Source: CAJGDV01 sp036667875
GTDB taxonomy: Bacteria; Bacillota_I; Bacilli_A; RF39; UBA660
Direction: 5' to 3'
NCBI GenBank assembly: GCA_036667875.1
Contig: JAVWTD010000010.1
Location: forward strand, 1 to 31,155
Length of the DNA: 31,155 nucleotides
The translations under genes and the position numbers were made by a program. The notes below the pieces were generated by a model, which saw only the letters and a list, made by a program, of their open reading frames with translations, ran no database searches and was not told the origin of the DNA. Shown here piece after piece: positions 13,901 to 20,496 of the stretch. The number at the start of each line of letters is the position of its first letter. The first letter of the stretch is position 1.

Positions 13901-14456
13901 TCTCTTTATTACAGGACTATTAACTGAAAATATAGTACTTAATAAATTCCTAGGAATTTGTCCTTTTATAGGAACTAGTGATAAAGAAAAAAATGCTGTA
14001 TCAATGGGTTTATCAGTCTTTCTAGTAGTAACAATTTCTAGTATTATAACTTTTCTTTTATATCATTATTTATTAGTGCCTACTAAAACTGAATATTTAA
14101 AAACAATTATGTTTATCCTAGTTATAGCTTCAATTGTTCAAATTCTAGAAATAATTTTAAAAAGATATTTTAAAAACATTCATAAAACTCTAGGATTATA
14201 TCTACCACTTATAACAACAAACTGTGCTGTTTTAGGAATCACTTTACTTAATATTACTAATAACTTTAATCTAATAGAAGTAATAGTTTTTAGTGTTTCT
14301 TCTTCTTTAGGTTTTACTCTTATAATTTATATATTTTCAACAATTAGAGAAAGATTAGAAAAATGTAATGTCCCAGAAAGTTTTAAAGGAGTTCCTATTG
14401 CTTTAATAACAGCTTTTATAATGGCTCTTGTTTTTTCTAGATTCACATTTATATGA
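13887..14456 (+). CDS. rnfA: Rnf complex subunit A
   Basis: 189 residues from ATG 13887; a GTG nine bases earlier is in frame but family members start MN-hydrophobic and the RBS-like AAGGTAAGTGG fits the ATG. Six transmembrane helices. The conserved Cys residues for the intramembrane [2Fe-2S] cluster shared with RnfE are in FLGICPFIG (about 22) and TTNCAVLGI (about 109). The start (IVLNKFLG) and the C-terminal 'VPESFKGVPIALITAFIMALVFS' are characteristic. Its TGA stop overlaps the ATG of the following mini gene (14453). Confidence 0.93.
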   Translation: MNLINLFITGLLTENIVLNKFLGICPFIGTSDKEKNAVSMGLSVFLVVTISSIITFLLYHYLLVPTKTEYLKTIMFILVIASIVQILEIILKRYFKNIHKTLGLYLPLITTNCAVLGITLLNITNNFNLIEVIVFSVSSSLGFTLIIYIFSTIRERLEKCNVPESFKGVPIALITAFIMALVFSRFTFI

Positions 14457-14560
14457 TAGCGTATATTGTTCTTCTAGGACTTATAACATTAACCATATTA
14501 TTATATAAACATAATAAATGTAATAAGAAATGTGAGGAGTGTAAACGATGCAAGGAATAA
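14453..14560 (+). CDS. Mini membrane protein with a four-Cys tail in the Rnf operon
   Basis: A 35-residue frame starting in the ATGA overlap with the rnfA stop and ending 13 nt inside rnfB. One transmembrane helix (AYIVLLGLITLTILLY) is followed by a short basic tail with CNKKCEECKRCKE: four Cys in the order C-x3-C-x2-C-x2-C. By the positive-inside rule the tail would be cytoplasmic, on the side of RnfB and RnfC. The Cys arrangement could bind an Fe-S cluster or metal. The RBS of rnfB (GAGGAG) lies inside this gene, so part of the Cys/Glu codons also serve as that RBS; this is a caution for reading the motif as selected. Not a known Rnf subunit to my knowledge. Confidence 0.55.
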   Translation: MIAYIVLLGLITLTILLYKHNKCNKKCEECKRCKE

Positions 14561-14820
14561 TAATTTTAACCATAACAGCCTTTATAATAGGAATAATAAT
14601 AACATTAATAGACTCCAAAATTAATACATGTAATAAAGACCTAGAAAATCTTCTCCCAGGATTAAACTGTGGAACATGTGGATTTGGATCATGCAAAGGA
14701 ATGGCATTAAAAATAAAAGAAGACTTTTCAAACTATAAAAAATGTCGCCCTCTAAGAGGAGAAAAATTAGAAACCTTTTTAAAAAATGCAGAAAAATGTA
14801 TAGAAAAAGGTGAAAAATGA
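14548..14820 (+). CDS. rnfB: Short RnfB (membrane anchor plus one Fe-S domain)
   Basis: 90 residues. An N-terminal transmembrane helix (IIILTITAFIIGIIITLI) is followed by the RnfB-type cluster domain: LPGLNCGTCGFGSCKGMA with Cys at about 41, 44 and 49, and a fourth Cys at about 66 (KKCRPL). Ordinary RnfB proteins go on with two or more ferredoxin-type 4Fe-4S motifs (about 180-330 residues total) that accept electrons from ferredoxin. Here the frame ends with TGA at 14818-14820 overlapping the next ATG, so the ending is built into the operon and not an obvious recent nonsense mutation. The ferredoxin-accepting clusters must be supplied by another protein or be dispensable. RBS GAGGAG before ATG. 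Confidence 0.85.
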   Translation: MQGIIILTITAFIIGIIITLIDSKINTCNKDLENLLPGLNCGTCGFGSCKGMALKIKEDFSNYKKCRPLRGEKLETFLKNAEKCIEKGEK

Positions 14821-15425
14821 ACCAAAAAATAAAAGAAATTGATGGAAAAATCAAAGAAATTGATGAACAAATTAATAAACTAACAGAAGAAATGAAATAT
14901 GCATCATATACAAAAAGTATAGAAAACCAAAAAGAAAACTATAATGAATTCAAAAAAAATGAAGAAAAACTAAACAAAGGAATCGAAAAAAACACCAAAA
15001 AAATAGAACAACTAAATATAAACAAAGAAGAAAAAGAAACATCAGTAACAAATAATGAAACAACTTTATATACAATGAAACAACAAAAATTCATAAAAAG
15101 ACTTCTTAATAATAAAAAGATTAGAGAAATAAAAAAGAATTTAACTCAACAAAAAAACAACTTACTAATTATTATTGAAGAACAAGAAAAAAATAGAAAT
15201 GAAATAAAATCAGCTAATATAGAAAAAGAATTAAACGAGTCAAAATTCCTAAAACAATTTTCAATACCCGGAGTAACAATTGAAGAAATTGAAAGGGTAA
15301 TGAAATTAGAATTTAAAAAAGACCTATATATTTTAAATCAAGAATATATAAAACTAAAAAGCAAAAAAGAAGATCTTTTATTTGAAAAAAAGAAACTAAA
15401 TTATAAATTAACAGAAAAGAACTAA
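14817..15425 (+). CDS. Coiled-coil protein at the end of the Rnf operon, unknown
   Basis: A 202-residue, Lys/Glu/Asn-rich, soluble coiled-coil protein. Heptad-like Ile/Leu spacing runs through residues about 1-140 and again about 165-200, with a short break at 'FSIPGVTIEEIERVM' (about 148). There is no Cys, so it does not carry the missing Fe-S clusters of RnfB. ATG 14817 overlaps the rnfB stop (ATGA) and AAAGGTG lies upstream, so it is translated with the operon. It ends at a strong terminator shared with convergent sigK. Function unknown; the linkage to Rnf may be positional only. Confidence 0.7.
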   Translation: MNQKIKEIDGKIKEIDEQINKLTEEMKYASYTKSIENQKENYNEFKKNEEKLNKGIEKNTKKIEQLNINKEEKETSVTNNETTLYTMKQQKFIKRLLNNKKIREIKKNLTQQKNNLLIIIEEQEKNRNEIKSANIEKELNESKFLKQFSIPGVTIEEIERVMKLEFKKDLYILNQEYIKLKSKKEDLLFEKKKLNYKLTEKN

Positions 15426-15450
15426 ATACAAATTAGTTCTTTTCTTATAC
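15413..15450. terminator. Bidirectional terminator between Rnf operon and sigK
   Basis: A perfect 13-bp stem: AGAAAAGAACTAA (15413-15425), 7-nt loop, TTAGTTCTTTTCT (15433-15445). T-rich sequence follows on the plus strand and A/T-rich sequence on the other side, suiting the convergent genes. Confidence 0.85.
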
Positions 15451-16143
15451 TTCTTTTTTATTTTTAATAAACTCTCTTAATATTTTAGTAATAGCTCTTT
15501 TTTCAATCCTACTTACGTAACTTCTTGAGATACCTAAACTATTTGCAATTTCTTTTTGCGTTATTTCATCACCATTATTAAGCCCAAAGCGCTGTATTAA
15601 AATATTCTTTTCTTTATCATTTAAAGAAGAAAAATATTTTTTTAATAGTTTAATATTATCTTGATTATGAATGTCCATAGCAAAGTCAGGAGGACTAGTT
15701 TTTAAAACATCCATAAGTGTAATTTCATTTCCATCTTTATCAAAACCTATAGGTTCATTCAAACTAACTGTTTTAGCATTCTTTTTATTTCCCCTAAAAA
15801 ACATAAGAACTTCATTTTCAATACACTTAGCAACATACGTAGTAAGTTTAATATTTTTATTTGAACTATATGAATCAATTCCCTTAATAAGTCCAATTGT
15901 TCCAATACTTATTAAATCATCCATATTATCACTTTTACTATCATACTTTTTAACAATGTGAGCAACTAACCTTAAATTATGCTCAATAAGCATATCTCTA
16001 GCGTGTTTATCTCCTTGGTCAAGAAGCATAATATATTTTGATTCTTCCTCCTTTGAAAGAGGATCTGGGAATATGTTATTCGAATAAGCACAACTAAAAA
16101 TTGAAAGATCCTTAAATAAGAAACTCAATATTTTTTTAAACAT
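15445..16143 (-). CDS. sigK: Sporulation sigma factor K (pro-SigK), uninterrupted
   Basis: 232 residues from ATG 16143 with GGGTGAT upstream; an in-frame TTG at 16155 would add four residues but contains the RBS. SigK directs late mother-cell transcription (coat, cortex maturation). Near-identical stretches to Bacillus SigK include HNLRLVAHIVKKYD, DDLISIGTIGLIKGI and the region 4.2 helix LGISRSYVSRIEKRA. Residues about 1-20 form the hydrophobic pro-sequence, followed by YSNNIFPDPLS, aligned with the YVKNNAFPQPLS just after the Bacillus cleavage site. So processing by a SpoIVFB-type membrane protease is expected. The gene is continuous: no skin-like element. A sigma-E-like promoter precedes it. 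Confidence 0.95.
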   Translation of the reverse strand: MFKKILSFLFKDLSIFSCAYSNNIFPDPLSKEEESKYIMLLDQGDKHARDMLIEHNLRLVAHIVKKYDSKSDNMDDLISIGTIGLIKGIDSYSSNKNIKLTTYVAKCIENEVLMFFRGNKKNAKTVSLNEPIGFDKDGNEITLMDVLKTSPPDFAMDIHNQDNIKLLKKYFSSLNDKEKNILIQRFGLNNGDEITQKEIANSLGISRSYVSRIEKRAITKILREFIKNKKEV

Positions 16144-16158
16144 TACATCACCCAATTA

Positions 16159-16187
16159 ATTATATGAATTAATAATTAATATATTAT
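16159..16187 (-). promoter_or_regulatory. Sigma-E-like promoter of sigK
   Basis: Minus strand: ATAATAT (16187-16181), 14-nt spacer, CATATAAT (16166-16159). This matches the sigma-E consensus form (ATA-type -35, CATANNNT -10, short spacer). The ATG follows 15 nt after the -10. In Bacillus sigK is made by sigma-E with SpoIIID. Confidence 0.6.
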
Positions 16188-16211
16188 AAAAAAACATGAA
16201 TCAATTTCATG
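16187..16211 (-). terminator. Terminator of the zinc-ribbon gene
   Basis: CATGAA (16195-16200) and TTCATG (16206-16211) form a short stem, with a run of Ts on the minus strand beyond 16194. It separates the zinc-ribbon gene from sigK. Confidence 0.6.
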
Positions 16212-16232
16212 AATTTTTTGTATTATATAAGT

Positions 16233-16577
16233 TTACTCAGGAATAGATGTCCCACACTTTGGGCAAACACCCTTTACAATATATAACTTTTCACCACAAG
16301 AAGTACACTTTTTACAAGAATTAATACCATTTCCCATACAAGCAACATCAACTTTACCTACTGAGGTTTTTATATTCTGTAATAGATTATCAGTATCATT
16401 CTTTTTTTCATCTACATTTAATTTTTCCTCGTTTAAATCAAGTGATGCAAAGGCATTAGCTTCTGCTTCTTCTAAATTATCCATTTCTTCTTTTGAAGTT
16501 TGTTCCTCATTTAAAGAACTAACCATACTCTTAACATCATTGCTTTTTTTGTTAAATAAATTACTAAAAATTCCCAT
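16233..16577 (-). CDS. Acidic protein with C-terminal zinc ribbon
   Basis: 114 residues from ATG 16577, chosen because GGGAGG precedes it; the longer frame from 16601 has no RBS. The N-terminal MGIFSNLFNKKS may be an amphipathic membrane-binding helix. The middle (about 20-70) is strongly acidic and likely unfolded. The C-terminal ~35 residues have seven Cys: one in VACMGNG, then CKKCTSCGEK and CPKCGTS, the latter two forming a typical rubredoxin-knuckle zinc ribbon. The function is unknown. It is a monocistronic unit with its own promoter and terminator, divergent from the lipoprotein gene. Confidence 0.75.
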   Translation of the reverse strand: MGIFSNLFNKKSNDVKSMVSSLNEEQTSKEEMDNLEEAEANAFASLDLNEEKLNVDEKKNDTDNLLQNIKTSVGKVDVACMGNGINSCKKCTSCGEKLYIVKGVCPKCGTSIPE

Positions 16578-16602
16578 AAATATCCTCCCTTTACTATACA
16601 TA

Positions 16603-16608
16603 ATTATA
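16603..16608 (-). promoter_or_regulatory. -10 box of the zinc-ribbon gene
   Basis: TATAAT on the minus strand at 16608-16603, about 26 nt before ATG 16577. The -35 region is poor (ATACAT). Confidence 0.5.
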
Positions 16609-16763
16609 TCATAAAGAATAAAAAAATGTATATAATAAAGTTGCTATTTTTTAGTCATCCCTATATTTCGTTTTCTAATCCTTTCTTATCTTCATTAAAC
16701 TTACTTTTTTTTCATAGTATATAATAATTGAGATAATATATCTTAAAAAGTTATCAAAAAAAA

Positions 16764-16793
16764 CTTGTTAAATTAACAAGCCTATGTTATGCT
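16764..16793 (+). promoter_or_regulatory. Promoter with a palindromic operator over the -35
   Basis: CTTGTTAA-A-TTAACAAG (16764-16780) is a perfect 8-bp-arm palindrome. Its left arm supplies the -35 TTGTTA (16765-16770); TATGCT (16788-16793) lies 17 nt downstream. A repressor bound here would block the lipoprotein gene. The rest of the gap 16602-16816 shows nothing else. Confidence 0.5.
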
Positions 16794-16816
16794 TAAATTA
16801 GTAAAGGAGTGGTAGT

Positions 16817-17737
16817 TTGATTAAAAAAACAACACTTTTACTTTTCACTTGTCTTATGTTAACAGGATGTAACAAACAAACTGTAAAAAAAGCACAAGAA
16901 AACCTTGAGAATGCTAAAAATTATACTGCAAACGTACAAGTAGACATTAAAAGCAACATAAACAATAAAGACATAGACTTTAAAAGATTAAAAAAAGTAA
17001 ATGTTGACAACATAAACGGGACCGCAAAAGTAAAAGATAAAATTGAATCAGGTAAAGAAAATAAAGAATCAACTTATTATATTAAAACAAATAAAGACCT
17101 AGCAACAACATTCAAAAATAACAGTGAAATAACAGAAAATAAAGACCAAATATCAATATACTATATAACAGCTTTTATTAATGAAAACTCACACATTGTC
17201 CAAAAAGAAAAATGCACTAAAGGAACATGCTATGTAATATCCTTAAAAAAAGATAGAGTAGAAAGTTTTATAAAATCATATTATGATCCAACATTTTTTG
17301 AAAATGAAAAATATGAAGTAATTGATGATGTATTACTTCACGTTAGAATTGACAAGAAAGGAAACATTCGTTCAATAACAGGAGATTTTACAGATGGACT
17401 TAAATGCCAAAACGAAAAAAACTCCCTAAATATTTTTAAATTAAAGATTGATTATAAAAGTTTTAATAATTCTATTGATGTCAAAATACCAAAAAAGATA
17501 TTAGAAAATAGTAGTAATGATAAACTTGAAAATGTTAGACAACATGCAATAGACTATATTAATGAAGTAAATGCCCTAAAATTAGGGAATACCACTACTA
17601 GTAATACACTAGGGTATACAATTACTAAATCAGATTTAACAGTAGTAGATAGTGAAGTTGAGAGTGGATATATTTTAATTGAAGGCTATAAAATAACAAT
17701 TAAAGATAAAGAAGTAGGAACTCCAGAAGTATACTAA
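16817..17737 (+). CDS. Lipoprotein of unknown function
   Basis: 306 residues from a TTG start (16817) with AAAGGAGTGG 8 nt upstream. The N-terminus is a lipoprotein signal: IKKTTLLLFTCLMLTGC, with lipobox LTGC at about residues 15-18, so the mature protein is lipid-anchored outside the membrane. The body is Lys/Asn/Asp-rich and mixes helix and strand, with a long central domain (about 25-220) resembling the two-layer folds of outer-surface lipoproteins such as LolA/LppX in general character only. One likely disulphide pair is KCTKGTCYV (about 134-139). The last ~60 residues (NALKLGNTTT...YKITIKDKE) look like a separate small beta domain. Monocistronic, with palindromic operator and terminator. 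Confidence 0.75.
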   Translation: MIKKTTLLLFTCLMLTGCNKQTVKKAQENLENAKNYTANVQVDIKSNINNKDIDFKRLKKVNVDNINGTAKVKDKIESGKENKESTYYIKTNKDLATTFKNNSEITENKDQISIYYITAFINENSHIVQKEKCTKGTCYVISLKKDRVESFIKSYYDPTFFENEKYEVIDDVLLHVRIDKKGNIRSITGDFTDGLKCQNEKNSLNIFKLKIDYKSFNNSIDVKIPKKILENSSNDKLENVRQHAIDYINEVNALKLGNTTTSNTLGYTITKSDLTVVDSEVESGYILIEGYKITIKDKEVGTPEVY

Positions 17738-17749
17738 CTTCTTTTTTTA
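17725..17749 (+). terminator. Terminator after the lipoprotein gene
   Basis: AGAAGT (17725-17730), loop ATACTA, ACTTCT (17737-17742) followed by a run of Ts. The stem overlaps the end of the coding region. Confidence 0.7.
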
Positions 17750-17750
17750 T

Positions 17751-17786
17751 ATACTACTTGACATTACAAGGTAGTTGGTATATACT
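17751..17786 (+). promoter_or_regulatory. Near-consensus promoter with inverted repeat, PadR autoregulation candidate
   Basis: TTGACA (17758-17763), 17-nt spacer, TATACT (17781-17786). ACTACTTG (17753-17760) and CAAGGTAGT (17767-17775) form an inverted repeat with one extra base across the -35 and spacer. PadR-family regulators commonly repress their own promoters through such sites. Confidence 0.65.
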
Positions 17787-17804
17787 CTTAGTGTGAGGTG
17801 GTTT

Positions 17805-18128
17805 ATGAACACACAATTTAAAAAAGGGGTGCTAGAATTAATAGTATTATTATCTATTAATAAAAAAGACATGTATGGTTACGAATTAATAATGGAAGTA
17901 TCCAAAATTGTTGACGTTAATGACGGAACAATATATCCACTCTTAAAAAGATTAACCAACGAAAAATATGCAGATACATATTTAGTAGAAAGTAATGAAG
18001 GACCAAGTAGAAAATATTACAAAATAACTGCAAATGGAGAAAAAAGATTAAAAGAACTAAACGATAGTTGGAGTTTATTCCAAACATCTGTCACAAAATT
18101 TATAAAGGAGTGTAGCAAAAATGAATAA
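17805..18128 (+). CDS. PadR-family transcriptional regulator
   Basis: 107 residues from ATG 17805 (GAGGTGG upstream); an ATG at 17775 lies within the promoter. A winged-helix repressor of the short PadR subfamily 2: FKKGVLELIVLLSI start, DMYGYELIMEVSK recognition-helix region, DGTIYPLLKRLTNEKYADTYLVESNEGPSRKYYKITANGEKRL, which is the diagnostic wing. Genes of this type with a following DUF1700/HAAS membrane protein form a common pair in Firmicutes, often tied to envelope stress or antimicrobial peptides. It overlaps the next gene by 8 nt. Confidence 0.93.
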   Translation: MNTQFKKGVLELIVLLSINKKDMYGYELIMEVSKIVDVNDGTIYPLLKRLTNEKYADTYLVESNEGPSRKYYKITANGEKRLKELNDSWSLFQTSVTKFIKECSKNE

Positions 18129-19476
18129 AAAACAATTTATTAAAGAACTAGAATATAAGTTATCAATTCTAGATGAACAAGAATTAAAAGATACAATAAA
18201 CGAATATAAAGATATTATTGAATTAAAAGTAAAATCAGGAATAACTGAAGAAGAAGCCGTTTTAGAATTTGGAGCAATCGATGAACTAGCAACAGAAATT
18301 TTAAAAGCTTATAAAATTAATCCAACAAAGGTAAATGAAGAAAAGGGAAAAGACTTTGAAAATATCATAAAAAAAAGTGCCAAAACAATGGCAAATTTAT
18401 CAAAAGAATTCTTTGAAAATGTCAAAACCCAAGATTTAAGTATTGAATTAATATTTGAAATTATAATAAAGTTTATTTTACTACTAGTAGGACTAGCCAT
18501 TTTAAGATTACCATTTCACGTTATAGACTCGTTAGGGATGTCAATTCTATCTATTGGTATGTTTCCTTTAGATACAGCTTTAAAAGCATTATGGACTATA
18601 GCAACAAGTTTAGGATACTTTGTAACATGTGTTTTAATAATTATAGTAGTTTTCAGTCCATACTTTAAAAGTGATATTAAAACTAATAAAAAACCAAAAA
18701 AAGAAGAACCAAAAGAAGAATCAAAAAAAGAACCAAAAAAAAATAATACACTAAAAAGTACTTGTAGTGGACTAACAAAAGGATTATTAATAATTTATAA
18801 AATATGTATGACCTTATGCTTGTTATTACCACTTGTACTTGTAGAATTCATTCTTTTTGGAGGATTAGCATTTGTAGTATCTTATTTCTTTATTGGAGTT
18901 AGATTTATTGGATTAATCCTAATAATGATAGCCTTTGTTATTGGAACAGGATGGCTTACAAATATTATATATCAATTTACTTTTGGGATAAAGAAAATAA
19001 CTGTATATCCTGTATTTATAGCTATTACCTTACTAGTATTTGGAGGAGTTATTTTCTCAACAGAAATACTTAGAATAGACTATAAAAATGAAGCACCAAA
19101 AGTAAACTATGAAACCAAAAAATATAAAGAAGTATTTGAAATAAATAATATAGATAAAATAGTTTGTTACTATAATAACGATATAAAATATATTAAAAAT
19201 AACGAACTTAAAGATAATAAAATAGAAATAGAAGTAGAATTTCATAGCAAATTTAGAAGCATAAATGACTTAGATTTAGTAAAATTAAATGATAGTAATA
19301 ACTATGAATTAGTTTTAAACGAAATTTATTTAGATGATTTTAATACATTTAAAGAAAATTATAATTTAGTATTAAAAAACTTAAAACAAAATAAATTTTA
19401 TAATTATGATAAATTATATCAATCTAAAATAGTAATTACAGGAAATGAAAAAACACTTAATGCTATAAAAGAGTAA
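18121..19476 (+). CDS. DUF1700/HAAS membrane protein, partner of PadR
   Basis: 451 residues. The N-terminal ~65 residues are a HAAS/DUF1700 helical domain (MNKKQFIKELEYKLSILDEQELKDTINEYKD split over its usual pattern, then GITEEEAVLEFGAIDELATEIL). A linker is followed by several membrane helices (about 115-205 and 225-325) separated by a Lys/Glu/Pro-rich cytoplasmic loop of roughly 30 residues. The C-terminal ~120 residues (from about 330) are outside the membrane and strand-rich, where relatives carry a DUF4097-type beta domain; here it is short. The 8-nt overlap with padR indicates co-translation, so PadR probably controls its level. Function not established. Confidence 0.85.
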   Translation: MNKKQFIKELEYKLSILDEQELKDTINEYKDIIELKVKSGITEEEAVLEFGAIDELATEILKAYKINPTKVNEEKGKDFENIIKKSAKTMANLSKEFFENVKTQDLSIELIFEIIIKFILLLVGLAILRLPFHVIDSLGMSILSIGMFPLDTALKALWTIATSLGYFVTCVLIIIVVFSPYFKSDIKTNKKPKKEEPKEESKKEPKKNNTLKSTCSGLTKGLLIIYKICMTLCLLLPLVLVEFILFGGLAFVVSYFFIGVRFIGLILIMIAFVIGTGWLTNIIYQFTFGIKKITVYPVFIAITLLVFGGVIFSTEILRIDYKNEAPKVNYETKKYKEVFEINNIDKIVCYYNNDIKYIKNNELKDNKIEIEVEFHSKFRSINDLDLVKLNDSNNYELVLNEIYLDDFNTFKENYNLVLKNLKQNKFYNYDKLYQSKIVITGNEKTLNAIKE

Positions 19477-19506
19477 AGTTTACACATTTATTTTTCTAGC
19501 AATCAT

Positions 19507-19535
19507 AAGGGAATCTATTGATTTCCTTTTTTTGT
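19507..19535 (+). terminator. Intrinsic terminator
   Basis: AAGGGAATC (19507-19515), loop TATT, GATTTCCTT (19520-19528) with one G-U pair, followed by Ts. Confidence 0.8.
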
Positions 19536-19632
19536 GTACAATTTACTATTTATTTTTTATGTTTTTTTTGCTATAATAGAAATTAAGTTTATATTTAAAA
19601 TAAGAAAAGGAAAAAATTATGAAAATACATCC

Positions 19633-19661
19633 TTTACATCGAATATAAAAAAATGTATAAT
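19633..19661 (+). promoter_or_regulatory. Promoter of the 19690 gene and gltX
   Basis: TTTACA (19633-19638) and TATAAT (19656-19661) with a 17-nt spacer. Another TATAAT-like box (CTATAATAG, about 19571) lies upstream in the same gap and would transcribe a 9-codon frame at 19619-19648. Confidence 0.65.
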
Positions 19662-19689
19662 ATGTATTCAATTAATTTGGTGAAATTAT

Positions 19690-20478
19690 ATGAATGAAAT
19701 TAAAGAAGCTTACGAAGCAATTCAAGCAAATCAAAATCTAAACGATTCTCTTAAAGAAAACTTTGAAGAGTTAATCACAATCTTTCATTCTGTTTTTGAA
19801 AAAATTGATTTAAATAACTTTAATGAAAGAATAAAAGGGCTAAAAATTAAAAGAGGCAGTAGATATCTAATTAATACTGATACAGAATATAATCCAAGAG
19901 AAAATATTCTTTATATCAATGAAGAGAAATTAAAAGAAAGTGATGCAACTCACAGTCTTATGATGAATGTTCTACAGATGGTAACATCAAAAGAAAACTT
20001 TTATGGACTAAACGATAATTTAAAACTTTCTTCAGTTGATATTGGTATAACAGAAATGATTGCTAATAACCTTGTAGGAAATGAAGAAGAAATTAAAAAT
20101 CAAGATGAATTAATCATGGCAAACCTTTATGGTGAAGTAGTAGGAATAAATAATATGATGAGTGCTTATTTTCAAAATGACTCAAGTATGTTTATAAAAC
20201 CACTTATGACTGAAAGTTATGACATGAAAAAAACCCAAGATTTATTAGATATGGCAGAATATAATTATAAAACTAGAGACGATTTAAAAACTAGTAATAT
20301 AGATAAAATGCAATCTATCTATATCTCACTATACATAAATAAAGATCGATTTGATTACATAAAAAATAATGTAATTACTAACCCTGCTATCCTAAACGAT
20401 AGAGTACAAGAATTAAACGAAACAAAATTAGCAATTAATAATTATTCCTTTGAAGAAAAAAATAAAATAGTAGCTTAA
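19690..20478 (+). CDS. Unknown protein, possibly a degenerate zincin-like fold
   Basis: 262 residues, soluble and acidic, without signal peptide. I recognise no family with confidence. The segment about 70-130 runs 'NPRENILYINEEKL...THSLMMNVLQMVTSKENFYGLNDN...GITEMIANNLVG'. Its order (strand, helix ending in M-x-T/S-S, short loop with YGLN, then a helix with ITE-x-x-A) resembles bacterial metallopeptidases of the HELLHMAS...YGLNEGITE kind, but where HExxH would be expected there is NVLQM. So if related it would be a dead protease. The second half is helical. It is 18 nt upstream of gltX and likely co-transcribed. The relation to zincins is tentative. Confidence 0.6.
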   Translation: MNEIKEAYEAIQANQNLNDSLKENFEELITIFHSVFEKIDLNNFNERIKGLKIKRGSRYLINTDTEYNPRENILYINEEKLKESDATHSLMMNVLQMVTSKENFYGLNDNLKLSSVDIGITEMIANNLVGNEEEIKNQDELIMANLYGEVVGINNMMSAYFQNDSSMFIKPLMTESYDMKKTQDLLDMAEYNYKTRDDLKTSNIDKMQSIYISLYINKDRFDYIKNNVITNPAILNDRVQELNETKLAINNYSFEEKNKIVA

Positions 20479-20496
20479 TAGAAATCAGGTGGAACA

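Noticed and set aside
19619..19648. Nine-codon frame (starting MKIHPLHRI) with a good AAGAAAAGG ribosome site and an upstream TATAAT
   Set aside because: It could be a leader peptide, but it overlaps the -35 of the next promoter, has no run of regulatory codons and no attenuator hairpin follows. Left as unsupported.
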